Source of the DNA: JAIQFL01 sp035295745
Lineage (GTDB): Bacteria; Acidobacteriota; Terriglobia; Bryobacterales; Bryobacteraceae
Direction of reading: 5' to 3'
Assembly: GCA_035295745.1 (NCBI GenBank)
Contig: DATGIL010000028.1
Coordinates: forward strand, 36,473 to 100,472
Length of the DNA: 64,000 nt
Translations under genes and position numbers: made by a program
The notes under the pieces: generated by a model
What the model was told of the DNA's origin: nothing
Database searches by the model: none
The model's input: only the letters and a program-made list of their open reading frames with translations
Part shown: one piece after another, positions 49,497 through 58,623 of the stretch
Numbering within the stretch: position 1 is the stretch's first letter
How the letters are laid out: each line of letters begins with the position of its first letter

Positions 49497-50892
49497 CCAA
49501 CTCGATTTCCTGGTGCTGCATGCCGGCGTACGGATAGACGGCCACCTTCGGATCACCCGGGTGCAATTCACGCAGTTTCGCGATCACATCGTCCCACTTG
49601 TCGTAGAAGAACGTGCCCGTGCGATACATATTCCGCATATTGCGCGTCAGGTATTGCGAATACACGATCATGTTCGTTTTCTTGGCGCCGCTGCGGGCCG
49701 TGGGGTTGGTACGCCGCGCCGTCAGATCGAACTGCGTGGCTCCGCTGCGTCCCGCCAGCCGGTTGTTCAGGTAATGCACCGGGTCGAGTCCCAAGGGATG
49801 CTGCACGATCATCACGCCGGTGCCTCCGTCGCGGACCGAGTAGTTGATCCACAAGCCGCCGTGGAACGCCTGCGCGCTCTGCGGATAGGCGTTAGCCACC
49901 ACGATATCGGCATCTTGCAGTGTTGGCGTGCAGTACGTCTTGGCGGCCACGCGAACGCCCGCATGATGCGCCTCCACGATGTCGCCGCCCCAGATACGCG
50001 TAGGCCTCAGGCGGTCGTTGTACAGGATCTGCAGCGTGTAGTCGACGCTCGCCATCTTCGCGGCTTCGATCATGTCGAGCCGCATGTCGTTCTGGAAAAT
50101 CTTCACCGGTCCGGTCGTCCGCACTTTGGTCAGGATCTGCGTGTGGTTGTACTCCACCGAGGGAAGTGCGGCGAGCCCCGGCAGGATCGCCTTGGCGCCA
50201 CCACCGTAGCCCGCGTCCTGATGCACTTTCACGCCGCTGATACAAATCTTCAAATCGGCGCCCAGGAAGGTCTGGTTGAGCAGGATCTTGTTGCCGCGAG
50301 TGGTCGTCCCCACTTCCTTGACGTTATCAAAGACATCGTGATTGAGCCATGCGTAGCGCTTCGCGATGTCCGCCCCCAGTTTCCTGCCGACCTCCTCCTG
50401 CGTCATGGCGCGGTGCGTACCGAACGATCCGATGAAGAGTACGTTTTCGTCCTTGATGCCGGCCTTGGACAATTCGGACATAAGCCAGGGTGTCACCGCA
50501 TAAGCAGGCGTGGTGCGGGTGAGGTCGTCGAAGCTGACGGCGACCGTCTTCTTGCCGGCGGCCAGTTCGCTCAGAGGCTTGCTGCCAATCGGTTCACTGG
50601 ACTGCTGTGCGATCTGCTGTGGTGTCAGGACGGGCATATTGTGTCCGGCCATGTCCATCACGTGCAGGTCCCAGCTTGCGGGGAAGTCGAGGCGCTCTTC
50701 GATCCAAGGCGCCCCGTTCGGTCCTGCGAATTCGTGCGTGGGAATGACTACCGAGTTCGCCGACCCCTTGAGTTTGGAGACTGCCTTGACCTGAAACGGC
50801 GTCTGCGCCATGGCAGTGCCGACGAGGGGAGTCGCGGCCAGATACCGCGCGCCCCTGAGAATGTCTCTCCGGCTCAGAGTAGATTCGGACAA
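49489..50892 (-). CDS. Tat-exported LarA-like (nickel-pincer racemase family) protein
   Basis: 467 residues. The N-terminus SRRDILRGARYLAATPLVGTAMAQ is a twin-arginine signal. The rest matches LarA/DUF2088: VAVSFDDLTRTTPA, IGSFGTHRAMTQEEVGRKLG (His ligand), and HQDAGYGGGAKAILPGLAAL, which carries the catalytic Lys that holds the nickel-pincer nucleotide in lactate racemase. LarA enzymes are normally cytoplasmic alpha-hydroxyacid racemases, and this one should be exported folded with its cofactor. The start follows the PIG-L gene by 45 bases and its stop overlaps the PQQ dehydrogenase by eight, so an operon is likely. larB/larC/larE for cofactor synthesis are not in the window. Confidence 0.8.
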   Translation of the reverse strand: MSESTLSRRDILRGARYLAATPLVGTAMAQTPFQVKAVSKLKGSANSVVIPTHEFAGPNGAPWIEERLDFPASWDLHVMDMAGHNMPVLTPQQIAQQSSEPIGSKPLSELAAGKKTVAVSFDDLTRTTPAYAVTPWLMSELSKAGIKDENVLFIGSFGTHRAMTQEEVGRKLGADIAKRYAWLNHDVFDNVKEVGTTTRGNKILLNQTFLGADLKICISGVKVHQDAGYGGGAKAILPGLAALPSVEYNHTQILTKVRTTGPVKIFQNDMRLDMIEAAKMASVDYTLQILYNDRLRPTRIWGGDIVEAHHAGVRVAAKTYCTPTLQDADIVVANAYPQSAQAFHGGLWINYSVRDGGTGVMIVQHPLGLDPVHYLNNRLAGRSGATQFDLTARRTNPTARSGAKKTNMIVYSQYLTRNMRNMYRTGTFFYDKWDDVIAKLRELHPGDPKVAVYPYAGMQHQEIELDG

Positions 50893-50937
50893 AGGAGTAG
50901 CCTCCTCGGTAGATCATATACCAAATGAATCTGCTGC

Positions 50938-53718
50938 CTAGGGCAACGCCGCCGACGTCTTGCGGGCGGGCGTCTTCTCGGCGGGCGCCTTTCCCAAACT
51001 GATCAGATTCGCCAGCAGTTGATACGCACCTTCCGTCCCGGCGGGCAATTGACGCCACAATCCGAGCCCCAGATAGATCCAGCGGCCCTTGCCCGCGCGG
51101 CCTTCCACGAACGAGCCCAGCTTCTCTCCAGGATTATCCGGGAACGAGTCCACCATCGAGACCAAATCCGTGTAGCGCTTGTCCTTCTCGCCCAGGAAAT
51201 AGAGTCCGCGCTCCTGCACCCACCCCGCCCACGTTGCGGGGCCGATTCGATTGGGGAAGTTGAACGCCGGATGTCCCGGCACCAACAGCTTCACCGGCAC
51301 CGTCTCATCGCACACCCGATTGCCGCTCACCTTCGCCGGAAACGGTCCATACTCCGCCTGGTTGAACTCCATCTTGTTGTACTGCACCACCACCGTTCCG
51401 CCGCGCTCCGCATATTCGAGCAGCCGGTGATTGTAAGCGCGAAGATCGGAGCGCCGCTCGTAGGCGCGCACTCCCGTCACAATCACTTCATACTTCGACA
51501 GATCGCCCCACGCCAGCTCGTCCTGGTCGATCAGACTCAGCTTGGCGCCCAGTTGCTGGATCGCCGCAGGAACCTGGTCGCCGACACCCACGATGTATCC
51601 CACCGAGACGTTTGGCGCGACCTTCACATCGATCACCTTGAGGGTCGTCTCCGCCGGCTTGATCACCTGGCGCCGCTGGACGTGCGGGTATTCGATCTCC
51701 TGGTATCCGGTGGAGAACTTCTCGTCGCCGGTCGCGGGGGAACTCACCACGGCGCGCAGGCTGTAGCCGCCGGGCTTCACTTGCGCGGGAGCTGTAAGCT
51801 GAAAGCGGACGGAGAGCGACTCGTCCTCATGCACGAAATGGACGGGCGCAGTCGCGGGAGTTGCCTTCCAGCCCGAGGGCAACTCGAGTGTCACGGAGGC
51901 GTCGGCGGCGGCTTTGGACCCGTTGGTGACGGAGACGAATACCTCGCGCTGCACCGGCTTCGCAGCGGCACTGGAAGCGGCCGGAACCACCAGCAGCGGC
52001 GGAGTGGTCCTCACCGAAAATGCCGGCACCACATTCAACTCCATCCGCTTATCGCCGTTGTAGATGTCCTTCACGTAGCGGAATTGAACCGGCACTTCGC
52101 GGCTCACGTCAACGGCGCCTGCTTTGATTTGGAAGGTCACACGGAAGGGCGTGGGACGGAACGGGATTCCGAAAGGCACGTCGGGCTCGAAGACATTAAT
52201 GGCGTGATTGGCAGGAGTCTTCCAATAGGCATCGGAAAAGTAGGGCGTGGTCAGCCGCGCATCCTTGGGAACGTGCAGGTCGGCCGCGCAAGTGTAGACT
52301 GCATCCTTCTTAACTGCTCCAGGATTGCAGTTGCCCGGCGAATCGAATCCCGCAATCGAGACCTTCCCGACGTTGACTTCCGAAGGCCCGCGGTTGACGG
52401 CCAGGATGGTGAGTTTCACGGGCTGCCCGCCGACCAGCAGGCCGTCATCGGCGACCGCGTCGAAGGTCATATTGTGCGCGGCGAGAACGGCGTCCTCGTA
52501 ATCGCGCTCTTTGGTCTTGAGGCGGAAATCGATTTCGTAGCGGGCGGTATCGTTCAGCCCCATCGATGCAAGTTGGGCACGCAAAGCCCGCACCGCCGTG
52601 AGACCAGCCTCGACAGGACCGGCGGTGCCTGCGTCGTTGCCCGAATCGAACGCGGCACGCGCATGCCGAGCCTGTTCGGAGATACCGGCCAGCGCTGCAG
52701 TCAGCGCCTGCGGTGGATTGGCCCCGGCATAGTGTGCCAGGCTCTCCAGGCTCGTATCCACACCGTCGAATAGCGATGTTTCCGTTTGCTCCATTTGGCC
52801 GGGAATGGTGCTGCTGACGAGTTGGTAGCCGGCGCCGCGGCCGCCGCCTCGTCCGCCCGCGCCGCCGGGTAGCGCCGGGAGTCCAGTGGTTCCCTGGCAC
52901 TTGTGATTGCTGCGGGCATCGCTGCCGATTTCGGCGTAAGTGCGGCCCAGCAGCGGGTCGTACATTGCCGTGTTCACCATCGCCAGTTTCACGGGCGGAG
53001 TTGCGGGTCCGCCGCGTCCACCCCGGCCTTCGGGCGCAGGCGCACCACCTCGTCCGCCGCCACCCATGCCTCCGGTGAAGTAGAGCTTCTTCGGCTGCCA
53101 GGGGCGGAGACCTTCGCGAATCTGCTCGGGGAACATGGAGGGGTCGCCCGCCGCATTGTACGCCTCGCGGGTCAGGATGGTGGTGGCTTCGTGCGCCCGG
53201 TCGCCGCCGCGGCCCTGAATATTCATCGTGAGCACGACGTCGGGACGGAAAGTACGAATCAGGCGGACGAAGTCGCCCACAATCTCCTGGCGGCCCCACT
53301 TCTCGATCACCTCGTTCGGATCGAAGGAATAGCCGTAGTCGATGGCGCGCGTGAAGTACTGCTCGGCGCCATCGATGCGATGCGCCGAGAGCAGTTCCGA
53401 GGTGCGCAGCACGCCCATGTCTCCGAATAACTCGGGGCCAATCTCGTTTTGCCCGCCATCGCCGCGCGTCGTCTGGACGTCGATGGAGCGCAGCCCCATC
53501 CCGTGGGTAAACATCGCGTAGAGGGCGTTATGCTCGTCGTCGGGGTGGGCTGCGGTCTGCAGGAAAGTGCCGGAGACGCCCAGTTTCCGCAAGGCGAGTC
53601 CGAGTGCGAGGTGGCCGCTGTCCTGGGATGCCAGAGGAAAGGTCATGCGGTTCTGCGCCAGCATGATTGTGAGGCCGAGCATCAGGACGATGGCCGCGAG
53701 AGTAAGCGGGCGTTTCAT
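50938..53718 (-). CDS. Exported PIG-L deacetylase with long C-terminal region
   Basis: 926 residues from the ATG at 53718, preceded by AGGAGCG. The signal peptide is LTLAAIVLMLGLTIMLAQ. PIG-L domain (residues 30-300): metal site AAHPDDEHNALYAMFTHG, TTRGDGGQNEIG, and a downstream His in GRGGDRAHEATTI. The C-terminal two-thirds has beta-sandwich domains (REVFVSVTNGSKAAADASVTLELPSGW resembling NEW3/CARDB), a linker and a GATase-1-like end (GGTVVVQYNKMEFN). It should remove N-acetyl groups from sugars or lipids outside the cell. First gene of the exported-enzyme run; divergent from metH. Confidence 0.88.
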   Translation of the reverse strand: MKRPLTLAAIVLMLGLTIMLAQNRMTFPLASQDSGHLALGLALRKLGVSGTFLQTAAHPDDEHNALYAMFTHGMGLRSIDVQTTRGDGGQNEIGPELFGDMGVLRTSELLSAHRIDGAEQYFTRAIDYGYSFDPNEVIEKWGRQEIVGDFVRLIRTFRPDVVLTMNIQGRGGDRAHEATTILTREAYNAAGDPSMFPEQIREGLRPWQPKKLYFTGGMGGGGRGGAPAPEGRGGRGGPATPPVKLAMVNTAMYDPLLGRTYAEIGSDARSNHKCQGTTGLPALPGGAGGRGGGRGAGYQLVSSTIPGQMEQTETSLFDGVDTSLESLAHYAGANPPQALTAALAGISEQARHARAAFDSGNDAGTAGPVEAGLTAVRALRAQLASMGLNDTARYEIDFRLKTKERDYEDAVLAAHNMTFDAVADDGLLVGGQPVKLTILAVNRGPSEVNVGKVSIAGFDSPGNCNPGAVKKDAVYTCAADLHVPKDARLTTPYFSDAYWKTPANHAINVFEPDVPFGIPFRPTPFRVTFQIKAGAVDVSREVPVQFRYVKDIYNGDKRMELNVVPAFSVRTTPPLLVVPAASSAAAKPVQREVFVSVTNGSKAAADASVTLELPSGWKATPATAPVHFVHEDESLSVRFQLTAPAQVKPGGYSLRAVVSSPATGDEKFSTGYQEIEYPHVQRRQVIKPAETTLKVIDVKVAPNVSVGYIVGVGDQVPAAIQQLGAKLSLIDQDELAWGDLSKYEVIVTGVRAYERRSDLRAYNHRLLEYAERGGTVVVQYNKMEFNQAEYGPFPAKVSGNRVCDETVPVKLLVPGHPAFNFPNRIGPATWAGWVQERGLYFLGEKDKRYTDLVSMVDSFPDNPGEKLGSFVEGRAGKGRWIYLGLGLWRQLPAGTEGAYQLLANLISLGKAPAEKTPARKTSAALP

Positions 53719-53833
53719 AGTGCGCTCCTGTAGAAGTGCAGTGTATCGCATGCGAGCGGAGCGGGCGAATCGGCCTCTCTGTCGAGGAGATCGACTGTTC
53801 CCTCTCCTGCTAAAATTGAGAAAGTACCTCGCC

Positions 53834-56800
53834 ATGAACACACCCACAGAGCGTCGGAAGGCGCTCACCGACATCCTGGATGAACGTGTCCTCGTGATCG
53901 ATGGGGCCATGGGGACGATGCTGCACGAGGTGCCGCTCTCCATCGAGGCCGACTACCTGGGGCGCGAGAATTGTCCCGAAATCCTCAACGTCACGCGTCC
54001 CGATGTGATTCAGGGCGTGCACCGTGCGTATCTGGAAGCGGGCGCCGACATCATCGAGACCAACACCTTCGGTGGCGCGCGCATGACGCTCGACGATAAC
54101 AAACTGGGTGACCGCGCCTACGAGCTGAATTTCGCGGCGGCCAAGATCGCGCGCGAAGTGGCCGACCAGTTCGCGACTCCAGGCAGGCCTCGCTTCGTTG
54201 CGGGCTCGATTGGACCGACCACCAAGAACGTCAACATCACCGGGGTTGCGAGCTTTGAAGATTTCCGCATCGAATACTACGACCAGGCCAAAGCGCTCAT
54301 CGAAGGCGGCGCCGACTTCCTTCTGATCGAGACCTGTTTCGACACCGGCAGTCTCAAAGCGGGACTCGTGGCCGTCGAGCAACTACGCCACGACCTGGGG
54401 ATTCCGATTCCGGTGATCGCCTCCGTCACCATAGAGCGCAACGGCACGATGCTGGGCGGCCAGCCGATCGACGCGCTGTATGCCTCGATCGCCAACCACG
54501 ATCTGCTCGCGGTCGGCATGAACTGCGCCACGGGCCCCGATCTGATGACCGATCACATCCGCACCTTGAACGAGATGTCGTCGATCCGGATCTCCTGTTA
54601 TCCGAATGCGGGCCTGCCCAACGGCGAAGGCAAATTCGGCGAGACCCCGGACTCGCTCACGGCGCAGCTCGAACGCTTCATCGATCACGGCTGGCTGAAT
54701 ATCGTGGGAGGCTGCTGCGGCACCACCCCTGCGCACATTCGGGCGATCGCGCAGATGGCGGAGCGTAAGCGCCCGCGCGCGGTGCGTGCGCCTTCCCACC
54801 GCGCCTACTATTCGGGCATCGACCTGGTGGAAGCCGACGAGAGCAATCGCCCGCTGATCGTCGGCGAACGCACCAACGTCATCGGATCGCGGCTCTTCAA
54901 GAACATGGTCGCCTCGGAGAAGTGGGAAGAGGCCACCGAGATCGCGCGCTGGCAGGTGAAGAACGGGGCGCACGTGGTGGACGTCTGCCTGCAGAGCACC
55001 GATCGCGATGAGATGCAGGACATCAAGCCTTTCTACGAGAAGTTGATTCGTAAGATTAAGGCGCCGGTGATGGTCGACACCACCGACCCGAAGGCCGTCG
55101 AACTGGCCCTCACGTACTGCCAGGGCAAGAGCATCATCAACTCCATCAATCTGGAGGATGGCGAGGAGAAGTTCGAGCGGGTCTGCCCCATCGCAAGGCG
55201 ATATGGCGCGGCGCTGGTGGTGGGCTCCATCGACGAGGACAAACTGCAGGCGCAGGCGTTTACGCGCGAGCGCAAGCTGGCGGTGGCCCAGCGGTCGGTC
55301 ACACTGCTCACGGAGAAGTACGGCATTCCGGCGGAAGACATCATCATCGATCCGCTGGTCTTTCCGTGCGCCACGGGCGACGTCAACTACATCGGCGCGG
55401 CGGTCGAGACCATCGAGGGCATTCGCCTGGTGAAGGAGCAGATTCCGTTCGTCAAGACGGTGCTTGGAATTTCGAACATCTCGTTCGGACTTCCGGCCTC
55501 GGCGCGGGAAGTGGTCAACTCCGTCTTCCTCTATTACTGCACCAAGGCAGGGCTCGACCTGGCGATTGTGAATGCCGAGAAGCTGGAGCGATTTGCCTCG
55601 ATTCCGGAAGACGAGCGTCGGCTGGCGGAGAATCTGCTGTTTAACCGGCCTGCGGTGGACGCCGCGGATGAGTCTCTGCGCACCGCACCCGAGGATTGGC
55701 GCGAACAGACGGCCGAGCAGAAGGCGGGCCTGAATCAGTGGCACATTGCCGCGATTACCGAGCATTTCCGCAAGACCGGCAAGCGCGAGAAGGCGCGGGC
55801 CGAAGACTTGCCGCTCGATCAGCGCCTGGCGAACTACATCATCGAAGGCACCAAGGATGGGCTCGTCGCCGATCTCGAGCGCAAGTTGGCGGAAGGCGCG
55901 GCGCCGCTCGATATCGTGAACGGTCCGCTGATGGCCGGGATGGGCGAGGTCGGGCGCCTCTTCAACAACAATGAACTGATCGTGGCCGAGGTGCTGCAGT
56001 CGGCTGAGGCGATGAAGGCGGCGGTGAGCTACCTGGAGCAGTTTATGGAGAAGGCCGACACCGCGGCACGAGGAAAGGTGATCCTGGCGACGGTGAAGGG
56101 CGATGTGCACGACATCGGCAAGAACCTGGTGGAGATCATCCTGGCGAACAACGGCTACCAGGTGGTGAATCTCGGCATCAAGGTGCCCCCCGACGTTTTG
56201 ATCCGCGCGTATGAGGAGCACAAGCCTGATGCGATCGGGCTCTCCGGCCTGTTGGTGAAGAGCACGCAGCAGATGGTGGTGACGGCGACCGATCTCAAGA
56301 CCGCCGGCATCGCGGTGCCCTTGCTGGTTGGCGGTGCCGCGCTCTCGGAGAAGTTCACCCGCACCAAGATCGGTCCGGCCTATGGCGAAGCGGTGTGCTA
56401 CGCCAAGGATGCCATGACGGGCCTCAGCCTGATGAACCAGATCATGGATCCGGAGGGGCGGCCCGCGGTCCTGGAGAGTCACAAGTTTCACGCGGCCGCG
56501 GTGGTGACTGAGCCCGCGCCAGTGGTTCTGGAGCCGATGACCACGCGCCGCAGCGCGAAGATCCGCGTCGACATCCCGATTCCCGCAGCGCCGTACCTGG
56601 ACCGCCGCGTGCGCGACGTGCCGCACCTCGCCGAGTTGTGGAGCTACATCAATCCGTACATGCTCTACGGCAAGAATCTCGGTTACAAGGGCAATTTCGA
56701 CAAAGAACTGGCGGAGCACGAGCCGAAGGCTCTTGAGCTATACCACGCCATGGAAGCTGTGAAGCAGGAAGCCGCGCGCTTCATGAAGGTGCGCGCGGTG

Positions 56801-57373
56801 TGGCAGTTCTTCGAGGCGGAGCGGGATGGCAATGCGATCCGTCTGTTCGCTCCCGGAGGCGTGGAGCCGGTGCAGGTTTTCCAGTTCGGCCGGCAGCGGC
56901 GCGAGAATGGGCTCTGCCTGAGCGACTACATCCTGGAAAGCGACGACGGCCGCCGCGACCACCTGGCACTCTTCGTGGTGACCGCTGGCTCCTGTATCCG
57001 CGAGCGTGCCGAAGAGTGGAAAAGCGCGGGCGAGTATTTCAAATCGATCGCCATCCAGGCACTGGCGACGGAAACTGCGGAAGGCACGTCAGAATGGCTG
57101 CATCGCCGCATTCGCGAAGAGTGGGGCTTTCCGGATCCGCCCACTACTACAATGCACGATCGGTTCACGTCCAAATATCGCGGCAAGCGATACAGCTTCG
57201 GCTATCCGGCGTGCCCCAACATGGAAGATCAGCAGGGCATCTGGAAGCTGCTGAAGCCCGAGGAGATCGGAGTCCATCTCACCGAGGGCATGATGATGGA
57301 GCCGGAGGCGAGCGTCAGCGCGCTTGTCTTCCATCACCCCGACTGCTCCTACTTCACCGCGGACGAGGCGTAA
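53834..57373 (+). CDS. metH: Cobalamin-dependent methionine synthase
   Basis: 1179 residues from the ATG at 53834; a longer frame from 53567 reads over the divergent gene and is not used. Domains in order: homocysteine-binding (residues 1-330, LVIDGAMGTMLHE, Zn-cysteines in NCATGP and GGCCGTTPAHIR); methyltetrahydrofolate-binding (350-630, GERTNVIGSRLFKN, DICLQSTDRDEMQ-like segment); B12 cap and Rossmann (660-880, EVLQSAEAMKAAVSYLE and DVHDIGKNLVEIIL with the cobalt-ligating His in DxHxxG); SAM-reactivation (900-1179, VRAVWQFFEAERDGNAI, GYPACPNMEDQQ). It makes methionine from homocysteine in the cytoplasm. No SAM or cobalamin riboswitch was seen in the 115-base leader. Confidence 0.97.
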   Translation: MNTPTERRKALTDILDERVLVIDGAMGTMLHEVPLSIEADYLGRENCPEILNVTRPDVIQGVHRAYLEAGADIIETNTFGGARMTLDDNKLGDRAYELNFAAAKIAREVADQFATPGRPRFVAGSIGPTTKNVNITGVASFEDFRIEYYDQAKALIEGGADFLLIETCFDTGSLKAGLVAVEQLRHDLGIPIPVIASVTIERNGTMLGGQPIDALYASIANHDLLAVGMNCATGPDLMTDHIRTLNEMSSIRISCYPNAGLPNGEGKFGETPDSLTAQLERFIDHGWLNIVGGCCGTTPAHIRAIAQMAERKRPRAVRAPSHRAYYSGIDLVEADESNRPLIVGERTNVIGSRLFKNMVASEKWEEATEIARWQVKNGAHVVDVCLQSTDRDEMQDIKPFYEKLIRKIKAPVMVDTTDPKAVELALTYCQGKSIINSINLEDGEEKFERVCPIARRYGAALVVGSIDEDKLQAQAFTRERKLAVAQRSVTLLTEKYGIPAEDIIIDPLVFPCATGDVNYIGAAVETIEGIRLVKEQIPFVKTVLGISNISFGLPASAREVVNSVFLYYCTKAGLDLAIVNAEKLERFASIPEDERRLAENLLFNRPAVDAADESLRTAPEDWREQTAEQKAGLNQWHIAAITEHFRKTGKREKARAEDLPLDQRLANYIIEGTKDGLVADLERKLAEGAAPLDIVNGPLMAGMGEVGRLFNNNELIVAEVLQSAEAMKAAVSYLEQFMEKADTAARGKVILATVKGDVHDIGKNLVEIILANNGYQVVNLGIKVPPDVLIRAYEEHKPDAIGLSGLLVKSTQQMVVTATDLKTAGIAVPLLVGGAALSEKFTRTKIGPAYGEAVCYAKDAMTGLSLMNQIMDPEGRPAVLESHKFHAAAVVTEPAPVVLEPMTTRRSAKIRVDIPIPAAPYLDRRVRDVPHLAELWSYINPYMLYGKNLGYKGNFDKELAEHEPKALELYHAMEAVKQEAARFMKVRAVWQFFEAERDGNAIRLFAPGGVEPVQVFQFGRQRRENGLCLSDYILESDDGRRDHLALFVVTAGSCIRERAEEWKSAGEYFKSIAIQALATETAEGTSEWLHRRIREEWGFPDPPTTTMHDRFTSKYRGKRYSFGYPACPNMEDQQGIWKLLKPEEIGVHLTEGMMMEPEASVSALVFHHPDCSYFTADEA

Positions 57374-57416
57374 TCAGGGCCGTGATGGGCCCGGTCCCTT
57401 ACAGTCGTTCCTCGTT

Positions 57417-57440
57417 GGGAGCCGCGCGCGTTAGCAAGCG
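57417..57440 (-). repeat. Single reversed arm of the palindromic repeat
   Basis: GGGAGCCGCGCGCGTTAGCAAGCG sits between the convergent ends of metH and the nitronate-monooxygenase gene. It is the reverse complement of the left arm of the family and is alone here. Confidence 0.65.
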
Positions 57441-57448
57441 AACAGGAG

Positions 57449-58576
57449 CTACGCCGGCGGACTTCCTAAACCACGCACTAAACTAAGCGCAGCGGCGGCA
57501 AGTTGGCGAGTGAGTTGATCCGCCGGCATCGATTTCGCAAGGCCCGCCGCCTGGCCCGCCCACAACTGCATGTAATCCGCCGAACCCGCCTTCTCCGAAG
57601 CTGCCCGCAAGGGCGCAACCAGCGTCGCCGCGTGGGGAAAAGCCGGCGCCGCGTCAGACATCGGTCCCGACTCCTGAAGATAGCGGTTCAGAATGCCTCT
57701 CGCCGGGCGGCCAGTGAACAGGTTGGTCATGGCCGTCTCGTGGTCGCCGGCCTGTTCGAGAGCCCGGCGGTGCAGGGGAGATACATTGGCTTCCGGGCAG
57801 AGCAGGTAGGCAGTGCCCATCTGCACACCGCATGCGCCCAGTGCGAATGCGGCAACGATTCCGCGCGCGTCCGCAATTCCTCCAGCGGCAATAACCGGTA
57901 CCGAGACTGCATCGGCGACTTGAGGCAGAAGCGCGAACAGTCCCGATTGAGTGGCGATGTTCGTCTCCAGAAACATGCCGCGGTGCCCCCCGGCTTCGAC
58001 CCCTTGCGCGATGATGGCATCGCAGCCACGCGATTCCAACAACTTTGCTTCCCTCACACTGGTGGCAGACGAGACGATCTTGATCCCGTGCCTTTTGAGG
58101 CGGTCGACGTAATGGGGCGCGGGAAGCCCGAAGTGAAAGCTCGCGACTTCCGGTTTGCCCTCCTCCACAACCGCGCACATCTCTTCATCGAATGGGAGTC
58201 GAAGACGACTTTCCGCAACGGCCTCGATGTCCAGGCTCCACCGCTCATAGTGCGGCCGCAAAAAACTCTTCCACTTCTCCTTCGCAGCGGCATCCGGAGA
58301 CTCCATAGCGTGGCAGAAGAAGTTCAGGTTGAAAGGGCGCATCATTTCGTCACGGAGCGCCCGCATTGCTTCGCGGACGGCGGCGGGACTGAGCAGCGCG
58401 CAGCCGAGGGAACCAAGCGCCCCTGTCGACGACACGCTCCGCGCCAATGCCACGGAGTCCGATCCGGCCATGGGTGCCTGTATGATCGGAATCTCGATGT
58501 GCAAAAGATCGAGGAGGCGGCGATCGGGCCAGTCTTGCATGTTGACATTGTCCGCCAACGATTGAGAAAGCGCCAA
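57449..58576 (-). CDS. Nitronate monooxygenase-like flavoprotein
   Basis: 375 residues of the 2-nitropropane dioxygenase family: IPIIQAPMAGSDSVALARSVS near the start, SFHFGLPAPHYVDRLKRHGIKIVSSATSVREA, then the FMN phosphate loop AQGVEAGGHRGMF and VIAAGGIADARGIVAAFALGACGVQMGTAYL. The GGH motif provides the catalytic His of class I enzymes. Nitronates or nitroalkanes are the usual substrates, though close relatives are enoyl reductases of other pathways. The start could be at 58576 or 58540. It follows an alpha/beta hydrolase gene on the same strand by 47 bases. Confidence 0.88.
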   Translation of the reverse strand: MALSQSLADNVNMQDWPDRRLLDLLHIEIPIIQAPMAGSDSVALARSVSSTGALGSLGCALLSPAAVREAMRALRDEMMRPFNLNFFCHAMESPDAAAKEKWKSFLRPHYERWSLDIEAVAESRLRLPFDEEMCAVVEEGKPEVASFHFGLPAPHYVDRLKRHGIKIVSSATSVREAKLLESRGCDAIIAQGVEAGGHRGMFLETNIATQSGLFALLPQVADAVSVPVIAAGGIADARGIVAAFALGACGVQMGTAYLLCPEANVSPLHRRALEQAGDHETAMTNLFTGRPARGILNRYLQESGPMSDAAPAFPHAATLVAPLRAASEKAGSADYMQLWAGQAAGLAKSMPADQLTRQLAAAALSLVRGLGSPPA

Positions 58577-58623
58577 GGTGCTGCTGCTGGTTTAGCTTCG
58601 CATCGCAGTGGCCCGTTGTCGCG

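Noticed and set aside
53719..53833. Cobalamin or SAM riboswitch before metH
   Set aside because: The leader is about 115 bases, shared with a divergent promoter, and lacks the B12-box or SAM-element cores I would recognise by eye.
54383..56719. 778-codon open frame on the minus strand
   Set aside because: Antisense to metH, which has complete catalytic motifs over the whole interval; the reverse frame is a composition artefact.
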